19,365 nucleotides of DNA. It comes from CAZTEB01 sp964612735. GTDB taxonomy: Bacteria; Patescibacteriota; Microgenomatia; UBA1400; PJMF01. A program made the position numbers and the translations under genes. The stretch lies in NCBI GenBank assembly GCA_964612735.1, contig CAZTEB010000014.1, positions 1 through 19,365 on the forward strand, read 5' to 3'. Shown in pieces: positions 5,728 through 12,474 of this stretch (within the stretch, counting starts at the first letter, position 1; the number at the start of each line of letters is the position of its first letter). The notes beneath the pieces are model-generated. The model searched no databases and had not been told where the DNA came from. It worked only from the letters and a program-made list of their open reading frames with translations.

Positions 5728-7485
5728 ATGAAGAGACACAAGGATTCCTATCCTTTGTTCCAGTTTTTGGCAGATATTAACCGTTTTGTACATCCGTACA
5801 GATGGCGGTTTTGGCCTGCTGTGCTGTTGCGTTTGAGTAGTGACATTGCTCGACTCTATCCGGTGTACGCAGTGGGCTCAGTGGTAGCTTTACTTTCAGC
5901 TGGCGGTGAGATAGACACCCAGCGCATCGTGGTGCTCTTAGCACTTTGGCCAGTCTTACTGGGATATGCTTCGTTGGGACATGGATACTCTAAATATATC
6001 GGTAACTCCACAGCAGAGAAAGCTGGGTTAGATGCGTTTTTTGCCACGCTTAGGCACGTCTACTCACTTGATTTACTATGGCAGGAAACCGAAAATAGCG
6101 GTAACAAGCTCAAGCGAGCAAATCGTGGCTATGACGGCATCAACAGAGTACTGAGAAATTTTTTCAATGTCTTGATAGAAGCCAGCGTCAATACGGTTGG
6201 TATTTTACTCATCTTCGTAAGTCTAGAGCCTTGGATCGCTGCCAGCCTGCTGGCATATATCATCTCATTTTATGCAGTGGGTACTTTTTTGACGTTTTGC
6301 GCATCAAGGCAAGAGTACATCGTTAACAAGATTGAAGAAGACATCGAGGGCGTCAGCTTTGAATCACTCAATAACATCAAAACGCTCAAGGCGCTGAGCA
6401 TCGATAGGCAGATAGCTCAGAGAATCGGCACGACACTCAATAGGCTTAAGAAAGCTGTTGTAAAACGGGTGGCACTTTTTCAATTTAGAAACGGTACGTT
6501 AGTTGCATTTTATTTTCTCTATCAAGGAGCGATGGTGGCGACCATTACATACTGGGTACTTCAGGGGAGGGCTGAGATAAGCTTGTTGGTGGTGTTCGTC
6601 GGATACCTCGATCGAGTGGCTGAGTCGGCTTGGGAGCTAGCAGACACTACACAAGAGTTGGTGATTAGCCGAGTTTGGATCCAGCGCATGATGGGCATTC
6701 TCAGGATTAAGCCGATCATTGAGAATCCTCATGTCCAGCAGCTCTCGTATCCTAAAAACTGGCGTCAACTGCGGATTTCTAATGTGAGTTTTGGTTATGA
6801 AGATGGTGTGGCCTTGAAAGGCTTGAACCTCACTATTAAACGTGGTGAGAAGGTAGGAATCGTTGGATTATCTGGTGCGGGTAAGTCGACGCTGTTTAAA
6901 CTACTGCTCGATCTCTATGAAGACTATGATGGCGATATTTGTCTCGATGATGTGTCGCTCAAAGATGTTGAGCGTCGCTCATACATTGGTCATTTGGCAG
7001 TGGTACTTCAGGAGACTGAGCTATTTAATCTTTCGCTTGAAGAAAATATTCGATTGGCAGCTGGCACTAACTCGCCAGCCTCCCTTAAGCATGTGTTGAG
7101 GGATGCCCACCTAGCGGAGTTAATCGAGCGACTTCCCAAGAGTGTCGATACCGTGGTAGGTGAGAAGGGCGTTAAGCTCTCGGGTGGTGAGCGGCAACGG
7201 GTGGGTATCGCTCGAGCACTGTATCGCAATCCTGATATCTTGCTGATGGACGAAGCTACTTCGCACTTGGATGCGCACTCTGAGAAAAGTATTCAACAGG
7301 CACTGCATACCTTCTTTGGTAAAGTTACCGCGATCGTGATCGCTCATCGACTCTCTACCATTAAAGAAATGGATCGAATCGTTGTACTCGATCAAGGTCG
7401 AGTCGCAGAAGAGGGCACCTTCACCCAGCTAGTCCGCAAGCAGGGTGGCTTATTTGCCAAAATGTGGCGGGCGCAGAAGTTGTAG
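5728..7485 (+). CDS. ABC exporter half-transporter (membrane domain + ATPase)
   Basis: A 585-residue ABC exporter. The N-terminal membrane domain (about residues 20-310, six helices) is fused to a complete ATPase domain. The ATPase shows Walker A GLSGAGKST (380-388), Q-loop VLQET (Q428), signature LSGGERQR (484-491), Walker B ILLMDE with the catalytic glutamate (E509), D-loop SHLD and the H-loop histidine (H540 in AHRLSTI). All catalytic residues are present. As a half-transporter it must act as a homodimer or pair with another subunit; no second half is next to it. The cargo could be lipid, peptide or drug. GAGAGGA upstream and ATG 5728 define the start. The gene is followed at once by the FMN riboswitch region. 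Confidence 0.93.
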   Translation: MKRHKDSYPLFQFLADINRFVHPYRWRFWPAVLLRLSSDIARLYPVYAVGSVVALLSAGGEIDTQRIVVLLALWPVLLGYASLGHGYSKYIGNSTAEKAGLDAFFATLRHVYSLDLLWQETENSGNKLKRANRGYDGINRVLRNFFNVLIEASVNTVGILLIFVSLEPWIAASLLAYIISFYAVGTFLTFCASRQEYIVNKIEEDIEGVSFESLNNIKTLKALSIDRQIAQRIGTTLNRLKKAVVKRVALFQFRNGTLVAFYFLYQGAMVATITYWVLQGRAEISLLVVFVGYLDRVAESAWELADTTQELVISRVWIQRMMGILRIKPIIENPHVQQLSYPKNWRQLRISNVSFGYEDGVALKGLNLTIKRGEKVGIVGLSGAGKSTLFKLLLDLYEDYDGDICLDDVSLKDVERRSYIGHLAVVLQETELFNLSLEENIRLAAGTNSPASLKHVLRDAHLAELIERLPKSVDTVVGEKGVKLSGGERQRVGIARALYRNPDILLMDEATSHLDAHSEKSIQQALHTFFGKVTAIVIAHRLSTIKEMDRIVVLDQGRVAEEGTFTQLVRKQGGLFAKMWRAQKL

Positions 7486-7490
7486 AATTC

Positions 7491-7499
7491 TGTTACACT
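7491..7499 (+). promoter_or_regulatory. Extended -10 promoter for the riboswitch transcript
   Basis: TGTTACACT matches TGn followed by a TACACT -10 box, beginning five bases after the ABC stop codon and predicting transcription from about 7506, just ahead of the aptamer. No good -35 is visible. Confidence 0.4.
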
Positions 7500-7511
7500 A
7501 CTCCCAACATA

Positions 7512-7678
7512 TCTTTCGGGGCAGGGTGAGGTTTGTCCACAAGCCAATTCCCGACCGGCGGTGATAGTCCGCGAGCGCGAGCGTGTGAGAGGGTGGGGTT
7601 TGCCTCATCTCACTAACACATTCAAGCTGAGTTGGTGAAATTCCAACGCCGACAGTATAGTCTGGATGGGAGAAGGAG
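7512..7678 (+). ncRNA. FMN riboswitch (RFN element) aptamer
   Basis: The hallmark RFN blocks appear in order. They are TTTCGGGGCAGGGTGA, ATTCCCGACCGGCGGT, AGTCCGCGAGC, TTGGTGAAATTCCAACGCCGACAGT and TAGTCTGGATGGGAGAAGG. P1 is formed by CTTTC (about 7513-7517) with the GAGAAG side near 7670-7675. This RNA binds flavin mononucleotide and represses the gene behind it. It is unusual in that the P2 loop is enlarged: between GGGTGA and ATTCCC sits an extra stem GGTTTG/CAAGCC. The outer edges are approximate by a few bases. Confidence 0.95.
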
Positions 7679-7775
7679 AGCTGCTACGCAAATAGCGGCT
7701 TTGGTTGCTGTCGTGAACAGCAATGACGCTTTCTTCTCAATTGGTACGGCATCCCCGATCTAAGAAAGGGGCATC
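7679..7775 (+). promoter_or_regulatory. Riboswitch expression platform with start-site sequestering hairpin
   Basis: Between the aptamer and the transporter ATG lie a hairpin GCTGCT/AGCGGC (7680-7699), a perfect 7-bp hairpin TTGCTGT/ACAGCAA (7705-7723) and a start-proximal hairpin. In the last, GGCATCCCC (7748-7756) pairs with GGGG (7768-7771) and ATGCC (7776-7780), covering the AAAGGGG ribosome site and the ATG itself. This implies control of translation. CTTCTC (7733-7738) can also pair with GAGAAG of the aptamer P1 (7670-7675), a possible alternative fold in the absence of FMN; that part is inference. Confidence 0.6.
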
Positions 7776-8717
7776 ATGCCAGCACTTCTGAAAAAACTAA
7801 CTACTCTTGGTCCAGTCTTGATCGTGACGGCAGCAGTATTGTGGTCGCTGGACGGTGTGCTGCGCAGAAGCTTATTTGTGTTGCCCGCTGTGACGATTGT
7901 GTTTTATGAGCACGCTATCGGCTCACTACTTTTGGCGCCAGTGTTGGGTAGGAAAGTCTTGGCGACTAAGTTTACGCCGAGGGTACTGCAGCTGACGTTT
8001 GTAATTGCATTGCTCAGTGGCCTGTTGGGCACCCTGTGGTTTACTACTGCTTTGTTGAAAACCAACTTTATCCCTTTTAGCGTGGTGTTTCTGCTTCAGA
8101 AACTCCAGCCACTATTTGCGATCACTGCTGCCGCAGTGTTGCTTAAGGAGAAAATAACTGGTAAGTTTTTGGCCCTAGCAGCTGTAGCATTGGCGGCAGC
8201 CTACTTTGTGACATTCCCCGGTGGTGTCGTTAATTTTGCTACAGGTGAAGGAACAGCTGTGGCTGCCTTGTTCGCAGTTGGAGCTGCTTTTGCTTGGGGT
8301 ACTTCTACGGTGTTTTCTAAGATGCTGATCAGCGAGGTGAAAAGTGACAGTATTGCCACAGCTCTGCGCTTTTTCGCGACGACGCCGCTGGCTTTAGTAG
8401 CTGTGCTGATCATGGGTCAAGCAAGTAGTTTGGGAGCAGTAGGCATCTCCGAAGTTTCCAGACTGGTGATGATTAGTCTCTCAACTGGCATGGTGGCACT
8501 CTGGATTTACTACAAGGGCTTAGCAACGACGCCCGCTCGTATCTCTACCTTGCTTGAGTTGACATTCCCAATGCTGGCTGTCTTTATAGACGCAGTCTTG
8601 TACAAGACACTGCTGGCGCCAAGTCAGTATCTGGCAGCGCTAGTGCTGCTGGCGACCATGTATACTATTGGCAAGCAGGTCAACACTAAGCCTGTGGCTA
8701 AAAATGTCAGCAGTTGA
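7776..8717 (+). CDS. EamA/DMT-family transporter, probable riboflavin/FMN-related importer
   Basis: A 313-residue, ten-helix member of the drug/metabolite transporter superfamily with two EamA repeats (about residues 15-150 and 160-300). The first ends in the typical PLFAITAAAVLLKEKI, and the second ends in FPMLAVFIDAVLYKTLLAPSQYLAALVLL. DMT proteins move many metabolites, but placement directly behind an FMN riboswitch points to flavin uptake. DMT-type flavin transporters under this riboswitch are known (RibN, ImpX), and this gene fits that group by context and fold rather than by a specific motif. No riboflavin biosynthesis gene is in the window, consistent with an importer in a flavin-scavenging cell. 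The HD-domain gene overlaps its 3' end by 14 bases, so both are probably under FMN control. Confidence 0.85.
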   Translation: MPALLKKLTTLGPVLIVTAAVLWSLDGVLRRSLFVLPAVTIVFYEHAIGSLLLAPVLGRKVLATKFTPRVLQLTFVIALLSGLLGTLWFTTALLKTNFIPFSVVFLLQKLQPLFAITAAAVLLKEKITGKFLALAAVALAAAYFVTFPGGVVNFATGEGTAVAALFAVGAAFAWGTSTVFSKMLISEVKSDSIATALRFFATTPLALVAVLIMGQASSLGAVGISEVSRLVMISLSTGMVALWIYYKGLATTPARISTLLELTFPMLAVFIDAVLYKTLLAPSQYLAALVLLATMYTIGKQVNTKPVAKNVSS

Positions 8718-9273
8718 TTATTTTGCTATCATCCATCAGCATATTGCGCCAGATTCGCAGTTGTATCAACTGTACTTGCCGCACGTGATTTTGGTTGCCA
8801 ATGCAGCGTTGGCGATCGCTCGAAGGCTAGACCTTGACCAAGAGCAGCTCACCTTTATTGAAGAAGCGTCGATGCTCCATGACATTGGTATCAGTAACGT
8901 CAAAAGTAGTAAGTGGCACACTGATAGCGACTTGCCGTATATTTGTCACGGTGTAGAGGGTGCAAAGATTTTGCGAGATGCTGGTTTACCTAGGCATGCT
9001 TTAGTCGCAGAACGTCATACTGGAGTAGGTATAACTCTTGAAGAAGTGCAGCAGCACCACTTGCCGTTGCCAGAGCGAGATTATCGCCCTCAGTCACTTG
9101 AAGAAGAGATCATTAGTTATGCTGATTTGTTTTTTAGCAAACGACAAGAGACATTGTGGGTGCCTGAGGCACAGGAGCAGATACGTTCAGAGCTAGCTCA
9201 ATATGGTGAACAGAGTGTAGCTACTTTTGATGACTGGCATCAACGCTTCGGTGTGCCGGTAGTGCTACGCTGA
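8704..9273 (+). CDS. HD-domain phosphohydrolase
   Basis: A 189-residue soluble protein with a full HD metal-binding set: H27, H59-D60 in MLHDIGI, H82 in CHGVEGAKIL, H105 in ERHTGVG and D141 in YADLFFS. The arrangement HDIG...HGVEGAKIL...ERHTGVGIT resembles the small stand-alone HDIG phosphohydrolases (TIGR00295-like). Such enzymes hydrolyse phosphate esters or nucleotides with two metal ions. ATG 8704 is preferred over 8668 because the domain begins soon after and the overlap with the transporter falls to 14 bases. Co-transcription behind the FMN riboswitch makes a role in flavin or nucleotide phosphate metabolism worth testing, for example dephosphorylating FMN or a related compound; this is inference. 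Its 3' end overlaps the histidine kinase gene on the other strand by 53 bases. Confidence 0.85.
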   Translation: MSAVDYFAIIHQHIAPDSQLYQLYLPHVILVANAALAIARRLDLDQEQLTFIEEASMLHDIGISNVKSSKWHTDSDLPYICHGVEGAKILRDAGLPRHALVAERHTGVGITLEEVQQHHLPLPERDYRPQSLEEEIISYADLFFSKRQETLWVPEAQEQIRSELAQYGEQSVATFDDWHQRFGVPVVLR

Positions 9274-10183
9274 AGATAGATCCTATTCCTACCTCTGACC
9301 AACACCACAAGCTTCCGTTAAATTCTTTAACTGCAATTCGATGTACTGTGTCGAGCCCGATTCCAGTACCACGGCCAGCAGACTTGGTGCTGAAGAACGG
9401 AGTAAGCATTTTTTTGAAGTGACTTGGATGAATGCCGCAGCCCCAATCTTGGACGGTGATCAGTATCACTAGCTCAGTAGTCGTTGAAGATGTAGTTTTG
9501 GGAGAAGTTCTTGCTAAGCTGCTGCACTTTGAGGTGAATGACATTTTGGTTACGTTAGTAGCGAGTTCGCTTGCTAGTGATGGAGTCGGTGCAGCCGTGG
9601 CTCTCACAAGCACCTGGCGTTTTTCAAGATCTTGGTTGGAGTAGGCGTCGATGGCGTTTGATAGCACATTGGTAATTAGTTGTACAAAGCGATTTTGATC
9701 TCCAAAGAGTTGTAGTTCGCGACCTACTGCTTTTTCAAATGTAATACTAACTCGGGATGCATTCGCCTTGGGCGTGAGGATAGTACTAGCACTTTGGATC
9801 GAGTCGTTGGGAGAAAAATATTGCGACAAGTGAGAACGCACGCCGTGGTGTTTAATAGCCTGAGCAAATGATAATACTTGAGTCAGTGCGGCATCTAGTT
9901 CCTTGATTGTGTTCGCGTGGTCTACTTCGCGAGTTTGATCCCGGGTGAGTTTTTTGAGCGCCAGAGAGCTCGCTGTCAGTGGTGAGGAAATATCATGGAA
10001 TAAGCTGGCAGTAAGTCGTCCAAGCTCTGTGAAGGCGTAGAGTTCTCTAATGCGTTGTAGCTGGCGGGCTCGTAGTACTTGCAAGTAATGCCAAGCTAAG
10101 CCCAGAGCTATCAGGGGAACAAGCGACAGAAGGAAAATCCCAATGTCTCTGCTTGTAATCGTCTGCAACACATCGATACTCAC
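9221..10183 (-). CDS. Membrane sensor histidine kinase, orphan
   Basis: A 320-residue kinase. One membrane helix (about residues 13-34) and a short linker lead to the H-box LFHDISSPLT with phospho-acceptor H63. These are followed by a dimerisation helix pair and an ATP-binding domain with N-box NVLSNAIDAY (172-181), G1 DWGCGI (246-251), F-box PFFSTK (262-267) and G2 GRGTGIGL (270-277). There is no separate sensor domain, so it probably senses through the membrane helix or a partner. Residues 196-238 are a Ser/Thr/Ala-rich insertion between the N- and G1-boxes, unusual for the fold. No response regulator lies nearby. The start is GTG at 10183, inside a perfect 9-bp inverted repeat; a later in-frame start would remove the helix. 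An extended -10 lies at 10218-10210. Confidence 0.88.
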   Translation of the reverse strand: MSIDVLQTITSRDIGIFLLSLVPLIALGLAWHYLQVLRARQLQRIRELYAFTELGRLTASLFHDISSPLTASSLALKKLTRDQTREVDHANTIKELDAALTQVLSFAQAIKHHGVRSHLSQYFSPNDSIQSASTILTPKANASRVSITFEKAVGRELQLFGDQNRFVQLITNVLSNAIDAYSNQDLEKRQVLVRATAAPTPSLASELATNVTKMSFTSKCSSLARTSPKTTSSTTTELVILITVQDWGCGIHPSHFKKMLTPFFSTKSAGRGTGIGLDTVHRIAVKEFNGSLWCWSEVGIGSIFSVALPAHRSVDASHQK

Positions 10184-10195
10184 GTAGTGAGTATC
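10175..10195. repeat. Perfect inverted repeat over the histidine kinase start
   Basis: GATACTCAC (10175-10183) and GTGAGTATC (10187-10195) are exact reverse complements separated by GTA. The kinase GTG start codon lies in one arm. In DNA this is a good dimeric operator candidate just downstream of the kinase promoter; in RNA it would form a stable hairpin hiding the start codon. Confidence 0.7.
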
Positions 10196-10209
10196 TCTAA
10201 AACTATCAC

Positions 10210-10218
10210 TATATACCA
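10210..10218 (-). promoter_or_regulatory. Extended -10 promoter of the histidine kinase gene
   Basis: On the minus strand TGGTATATA matches TGn plus TATATA, predicting transcription from about 10203 and a leader near 20 bases that enters directly into the inverted repeat at 10195-10175. Confidence 0.4.
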
Positions 10219-10284
10219 GACATACTCAATACAAATTGAAAATGTATCAATGCTGCACAAAGTGATTCAAAAACCTCTAAAAAT

Positions 10285-10313
10285 TTGCAGAGCGGGCCTT
10301 ACTCTGCTAATAT
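10285..10313 (+). promoter_or_regulatory. Promoter of the small two-helix protein/PH operon
   Basis: TTGCAG (10285-10290), 17-base spacer ending in TGC, and TAATAT (10308-10313): a -35, ideal spacing and an extended -10. The expected start is near 10320, about 22 bases before ATG 10342. Confidence 0.5.
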
Positions 10314-10341
10314 TAAAGGAGTAGTAGCTAGGAAAGGATGT

Positions 10342-10488
10342 ATGGGACTCATTGAGTTACTGATCGGTTTGCTACTTTTTGCATTGATCGCAAACCTGTT
10401 TTTATCACTCATTCCACTACCTAGGAATATCGTAGGTACAATAATCGCGATACTAATCGTAGTATTTGCTTGGAGACTAGTTTTTTAA
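10342..10488 (+). CDS. Small two-helix membrane protein (48 residues)
   Basis: A 48-residue, almost wholly hydrophobic protein. Helix one (LIELLIGLLLFALIANLFL) and helix two (IVGTIIAILIVVFAWRLVF) are joined by a short SLIPLPRN turn, making a membrane hairpin with the arginine-containing loop. ATG 10342 is chosen over the in-frame start at 10285 because GGAAAGGA lies just ahead of it and the 10285 start overlaps the promoter -35. Nothing indicates its function. It is followed after 22 bases by a PH-like protein, probably in one transcript. Confidence 0.65.
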   Translation: MGLIELLIGLLLFALIANLFLSLIPLPRNIVGTIIAILIVVFAWRLVF

Positions 10489-10510
10489 GTAGTTTAGACG
10501 GAGTATCGTG

Positions 10511-10843
10511 ATGAGTGCTGTAGCCCAGGATGAGCAGATCTTATTTCGCTGCGCAACCACGTTTCCATTCGTGCTCTTTCCTGACTTGATTACAGTTACG
10601 TCAAATCAAGTTATTATCCAGCGCGGCTTGTTTTTCATGTCAAAAAAGGTTACTCCGATTTTGTTTGAAGACTTAGTAAACGTAACTGTTTCCACCAATC
10701 CCTTTTTTGCGACAGCCAAGTTTGACTTGCGATTTTCAGATAAGAACCCACCCAAGGTTCGTTACTTGGCTAAAGCTGATGGTTTGCGGTTGCGTGAAGT
10801 AATTATGCCGTTGATCAAGCAACAGGCTCAGAAGTCAGTTTAG
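10511..10843 (+). CDS. Bacterial PH-like domain protein
   Basis: A 110-residue soluble protein whose layout resembles the bacterial pleckstrin-homology-like (bPH, DUF304-type) domain. Strands around ITVTSNQVIIQRGLFF, a KVTPILFEDLVNVTVS strand-turn and a KFDLRFSD strand lead to a C-terminal helix (KADGLRLREVIMPLIKQQ). No membrane helix or signal peptide is present. Such domains are small binding modules often tied to the membrane or to envelope stress, but no specific role is evident here. GGAG eight bases upstream supports ATG 10511; a GTG one codon earlier is the alternative. It shares the promoter of the preceding two-helix protein. The family call rests on pattern only. Confidence 0.65.
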   Translation: MSAVAQDEQILFRCATTFPFVLFPDLITVTSNQVIIQRGLFFMSKKVTPILFEDLVNVTVSTNPFFATAKFDLRFSDKNPPKVRYLAKADGLRLREVIMPLIKQQAQKSV

Positions 10844-10868
10844 TTTCTTGCACATAAAACCCGCATGA

Positions 10869-11642
10869 TTAGCGGTAGGCATTGGCTCTAGCCATAACCC
10901 TAGTGGTCAGCCATAGGGGAAGTATTTTAAGCGCAGTGGTGATGATGCTGTTGGTTACTCCTAGCACTCGCAGTCGTTCTTTGCGTTGTATAGCTTGATA
11001 CGCACGATGAGCCGCTTCAGTGACTGGCATGGCCGAGCTATTAAATGCAGTTGGATCGCTCATCTTAGCACTTTGTGCAAAGTGTGTGGCAACCCTGCCT
11101 GGACAAATGGTAGTGGCACGCACCCCAGTTCCACTCAGCTCTTGAGCTAATGCCTGGGAAAAGGACAAGACAAAAGCTTTAGTGGCGAAGTAAACACTCA
11201 TTCCTGGTCCTGGGGTAAAGGAAGCGATTGAGGCAATGTTAACGATCTGTCCTCTGCGGCGCTTGATCATATCTTGAAGCACCGCATGAGTTAGTCCCAC
11301 GAGTGCCCCGCAATTAACTTCAATCATGTCTCGCTGCTTCTGGTGTTTGCTGGCATGAAATGGACCAGTGTCTCCAAATCCAGCATTGTTTATAAGGACG
11401 TCTAGTGTAAGTGTATGTTTTTTTAAATATGACACTGCCTGCTTCACCGCATTAGGTTGTGCTAAGTCTAGTGACATCGTATGAACACTACCGTTACCAA
11501 GCGACTGAAGATGTTTTTTAGCGGAAGCTAAATCCTTTGCCGTGCGAGCAACTAGTACTACGCTGTGATCGTCTTGGGAAAATAGTTTAGCTAGTTCGAA
11601 GCCAATGCCTTTAGAGCCGCCGGTGATGAGTACTGTCGCCAT
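10869..11642 (-). CDS. Short-chain dehydrogenase/reductase (SDR)
   Basis: A 257-residue classical SDR oxidoreductase of the Rossmann fold. It has the cofactor glycine motif TGGSKGIG (7-14), NNAG (85-88), and the catalytic set N110, S138, Y151 and K155 (Y-x3-K in YFATK). An arginine after the second beta strand (VAR, 31-33) favours NADP(H). The C-terminal part (ITTALKILPLWLTTRV) is moderately hydrophobic, as in the DltE-like membrane-associated branch of the family. The substrate is unknown. The likely -10 box TATCCT (11654-11649) with TAGACG 17 bases upstream lies only six bases before the ATG, and no ribosome site is present, so this mRNA may be leaderless. It is divergent from the sortase operon. 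Confidence 0.9.
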   Translation of the reverse strand: MATVLITGGSKGIGFELAKLFSQDDHSVVLVARTAKDLASAKKHLQSLGNGSVHTMSLDLAQPNAVKQAVSYLKKHTLTLDVLINNAGFGDTGPFHASKHQKQRDMIEVNCGALVGLTHAVLQDMIKRRRGQIVNIASIASFTPGPGMSVYFATKAFVLSFSQALAQELSGTGVRATTICPGRVATHFAQSAKMSDPTAFNSSAMPVTEAAHRAYQAIQRKERLRVLGVTNSIITTALKILPLWLTTRVMARANAYR

Positions 11643-11648
11643 GGCTAT

Positions 11649-11677
11649 AGGATACGCAGTACTACCGTATGCGTCTA
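11649..11677 (-). promoter_or_regulatory. Putative leaderless promoter of the SDR gene
   Basis: Minus strand TAGACG (11677-11672), 17-base spacer, TATCCT (11654-11649). The predicted start coincides with the ATG at 11642. Both boxes match consensus in four of six positions. Confidence 0.35.
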
Positions 11678-11707
11678 GGGTTCACTAACTTCTTTTTCAT
11701 CCTAACG

Positions 11708-11735
11708 TTGACTCCAGATAATAGTATCTTATAAT
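11708..11735 (+). promoter_or_regulatory. Strong promoter of the sortase operon
   Basis: TTGACT (11708-11713), 16-base spacer, TATAAT (11730-11735), close to the sigma-70 consensus. It predicts a start near 11742 and a leader of about 52 bases that contains the AT-rich inverted repeat at 11750-11774. Confidence 0.6.
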
Positions 11736-11749
11736 TAAAAACTATTACT

Positions 11750-11774
11750 ATATAAATAGTCTATCTATTTATAT
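11750..11774. repeat. 10-bp inverted repeat in the sortase-operon leader
   Basis: ATATAAATAG (11750-11759) and CTATTTATAT (11765-11774) are exact reverse complements with a five-base spacer. It lies just downstream of the predicted transcript start, so it could be a repressor site or a weak RNA hairpin. The AT richness makes chance occurrence more likely than for the kinase repeat. Confidence 0.5.
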
Positions 11775-11793
11775 CAAATACTACACAAAAATT

Positions 11794-12474
11794 GTGAGCA
11801 AAAGCATCCCATATTCACCGCTAAGAAAATTTATCTTCAAAAGTCTTTCATTTTTAGCACAGCTCTTAGTGCTCGCAGTATTAGTACTCTTGCCATCACC
11901 AGCTTTGGCCCAACAAGGCCCACCGCCTTGCACAGCAGAATTACTACAAATGGAAGCAGAGTGCGAGCCCTGCTATGGCCCTGGAGAGACCATCATTCCA
12001 TGTCTTGAGCCAACTCCACTGCCCAGTCCAAGTCCTTCATCTTCTCCCACAGCTTCACCGCAGCCCGGCAAACGAACCAGGTTGGGATACGACATTCGCT
12101 GTGAGCGTGATTCGTTTGAAGCCACTCTTGATGCTTACGATAACAACCAACCAATTAAAGATGTGAAAGTTGAGTTTGAGTACAACGGTGATACTCGCCA
12201 GCATCAGACAAATAAAGATGGTCGTGCGCATACTCATTTCAGCAAACAAGGTGATGGTACGCTTGAGGCTAACGTCATCGATTTTCCTGATCAGTCTGTC
12301 CATGTTTCGGTGCCAACCGACTGTGATTACTCTGATGCTACTCCTAGTGCCAGTCAAGAGGTCACACAACTGGCATTCACCGGTGGTGGCGATGTGCTAC
12401 TACTAGTGTTTGGAGTTCTTATTGGTGTTGGAGCTTGGTTTTACCTGCTTTGGATGGGTGTCTCTCGATCATGA
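11794..12474 (+). CDS. Sortase-anchored surface protein with LAFTG signal
   Basis: A 226-residue surface protein. A signal peptide (about residues 10-39, ending PALA before Q40) is followed by a short cysteine-containing region (four Cys, residues 46-70) and a Pro/Ser/Thr linker (72-92). Next comes an Ig-like/carboxypeptidase-regulatory-type beta domain (about 98-178) with the typical QPIKDVKVEFEY and TNKDGRAHTHF strands. The protein ends in a sorting signal: LAFTG (193-197), a hydrophobic helix (200-220) and a short tail with one arginine. LAxTG is the motif reported for class E sortases. GTG 11794 has no ribosome site but gives a complete signal peptide. The sortase gene overlaps its stop codon, so this is probably that enzyme's own substrate. 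Confidence 0.85.
   Translation: MSKSIPYSPLRKFIFKSLSFLAQLLVLAVLVLLPSPALAQQGPPPCTAELLQMEAECEPCYGPGETIIPCLEPTPLPSPSPSSSPTASPQPGKRTRLGYDIRCERDSFEATLDAYDNNQPIKDVKVEFEYNGDTRQHQTNKDGRAHTHFSKQGDGTLEANVIDFPDQSVHVSVPTDCDYSDATPSASQEVTQLAFTGGGDVLLLVFGVLIGVGAWFYLLWMGVSRS

Noticed and set aside
9432..9644. 70-codon frame antisense to the histidine kinase
   Set aside because: It is the shadow of the kinase's S/T-rich region, has no ribosome site and shows no recognisable domain.
11662..11700. Twelve-codon basic leader peptide frame (MKKKLVNPRRIR) before the SDR gene
   Set aside because: It spans the predicted SDR promoter boxes, has no good ribosome site and no attenuator hairpin follows; probably chance.
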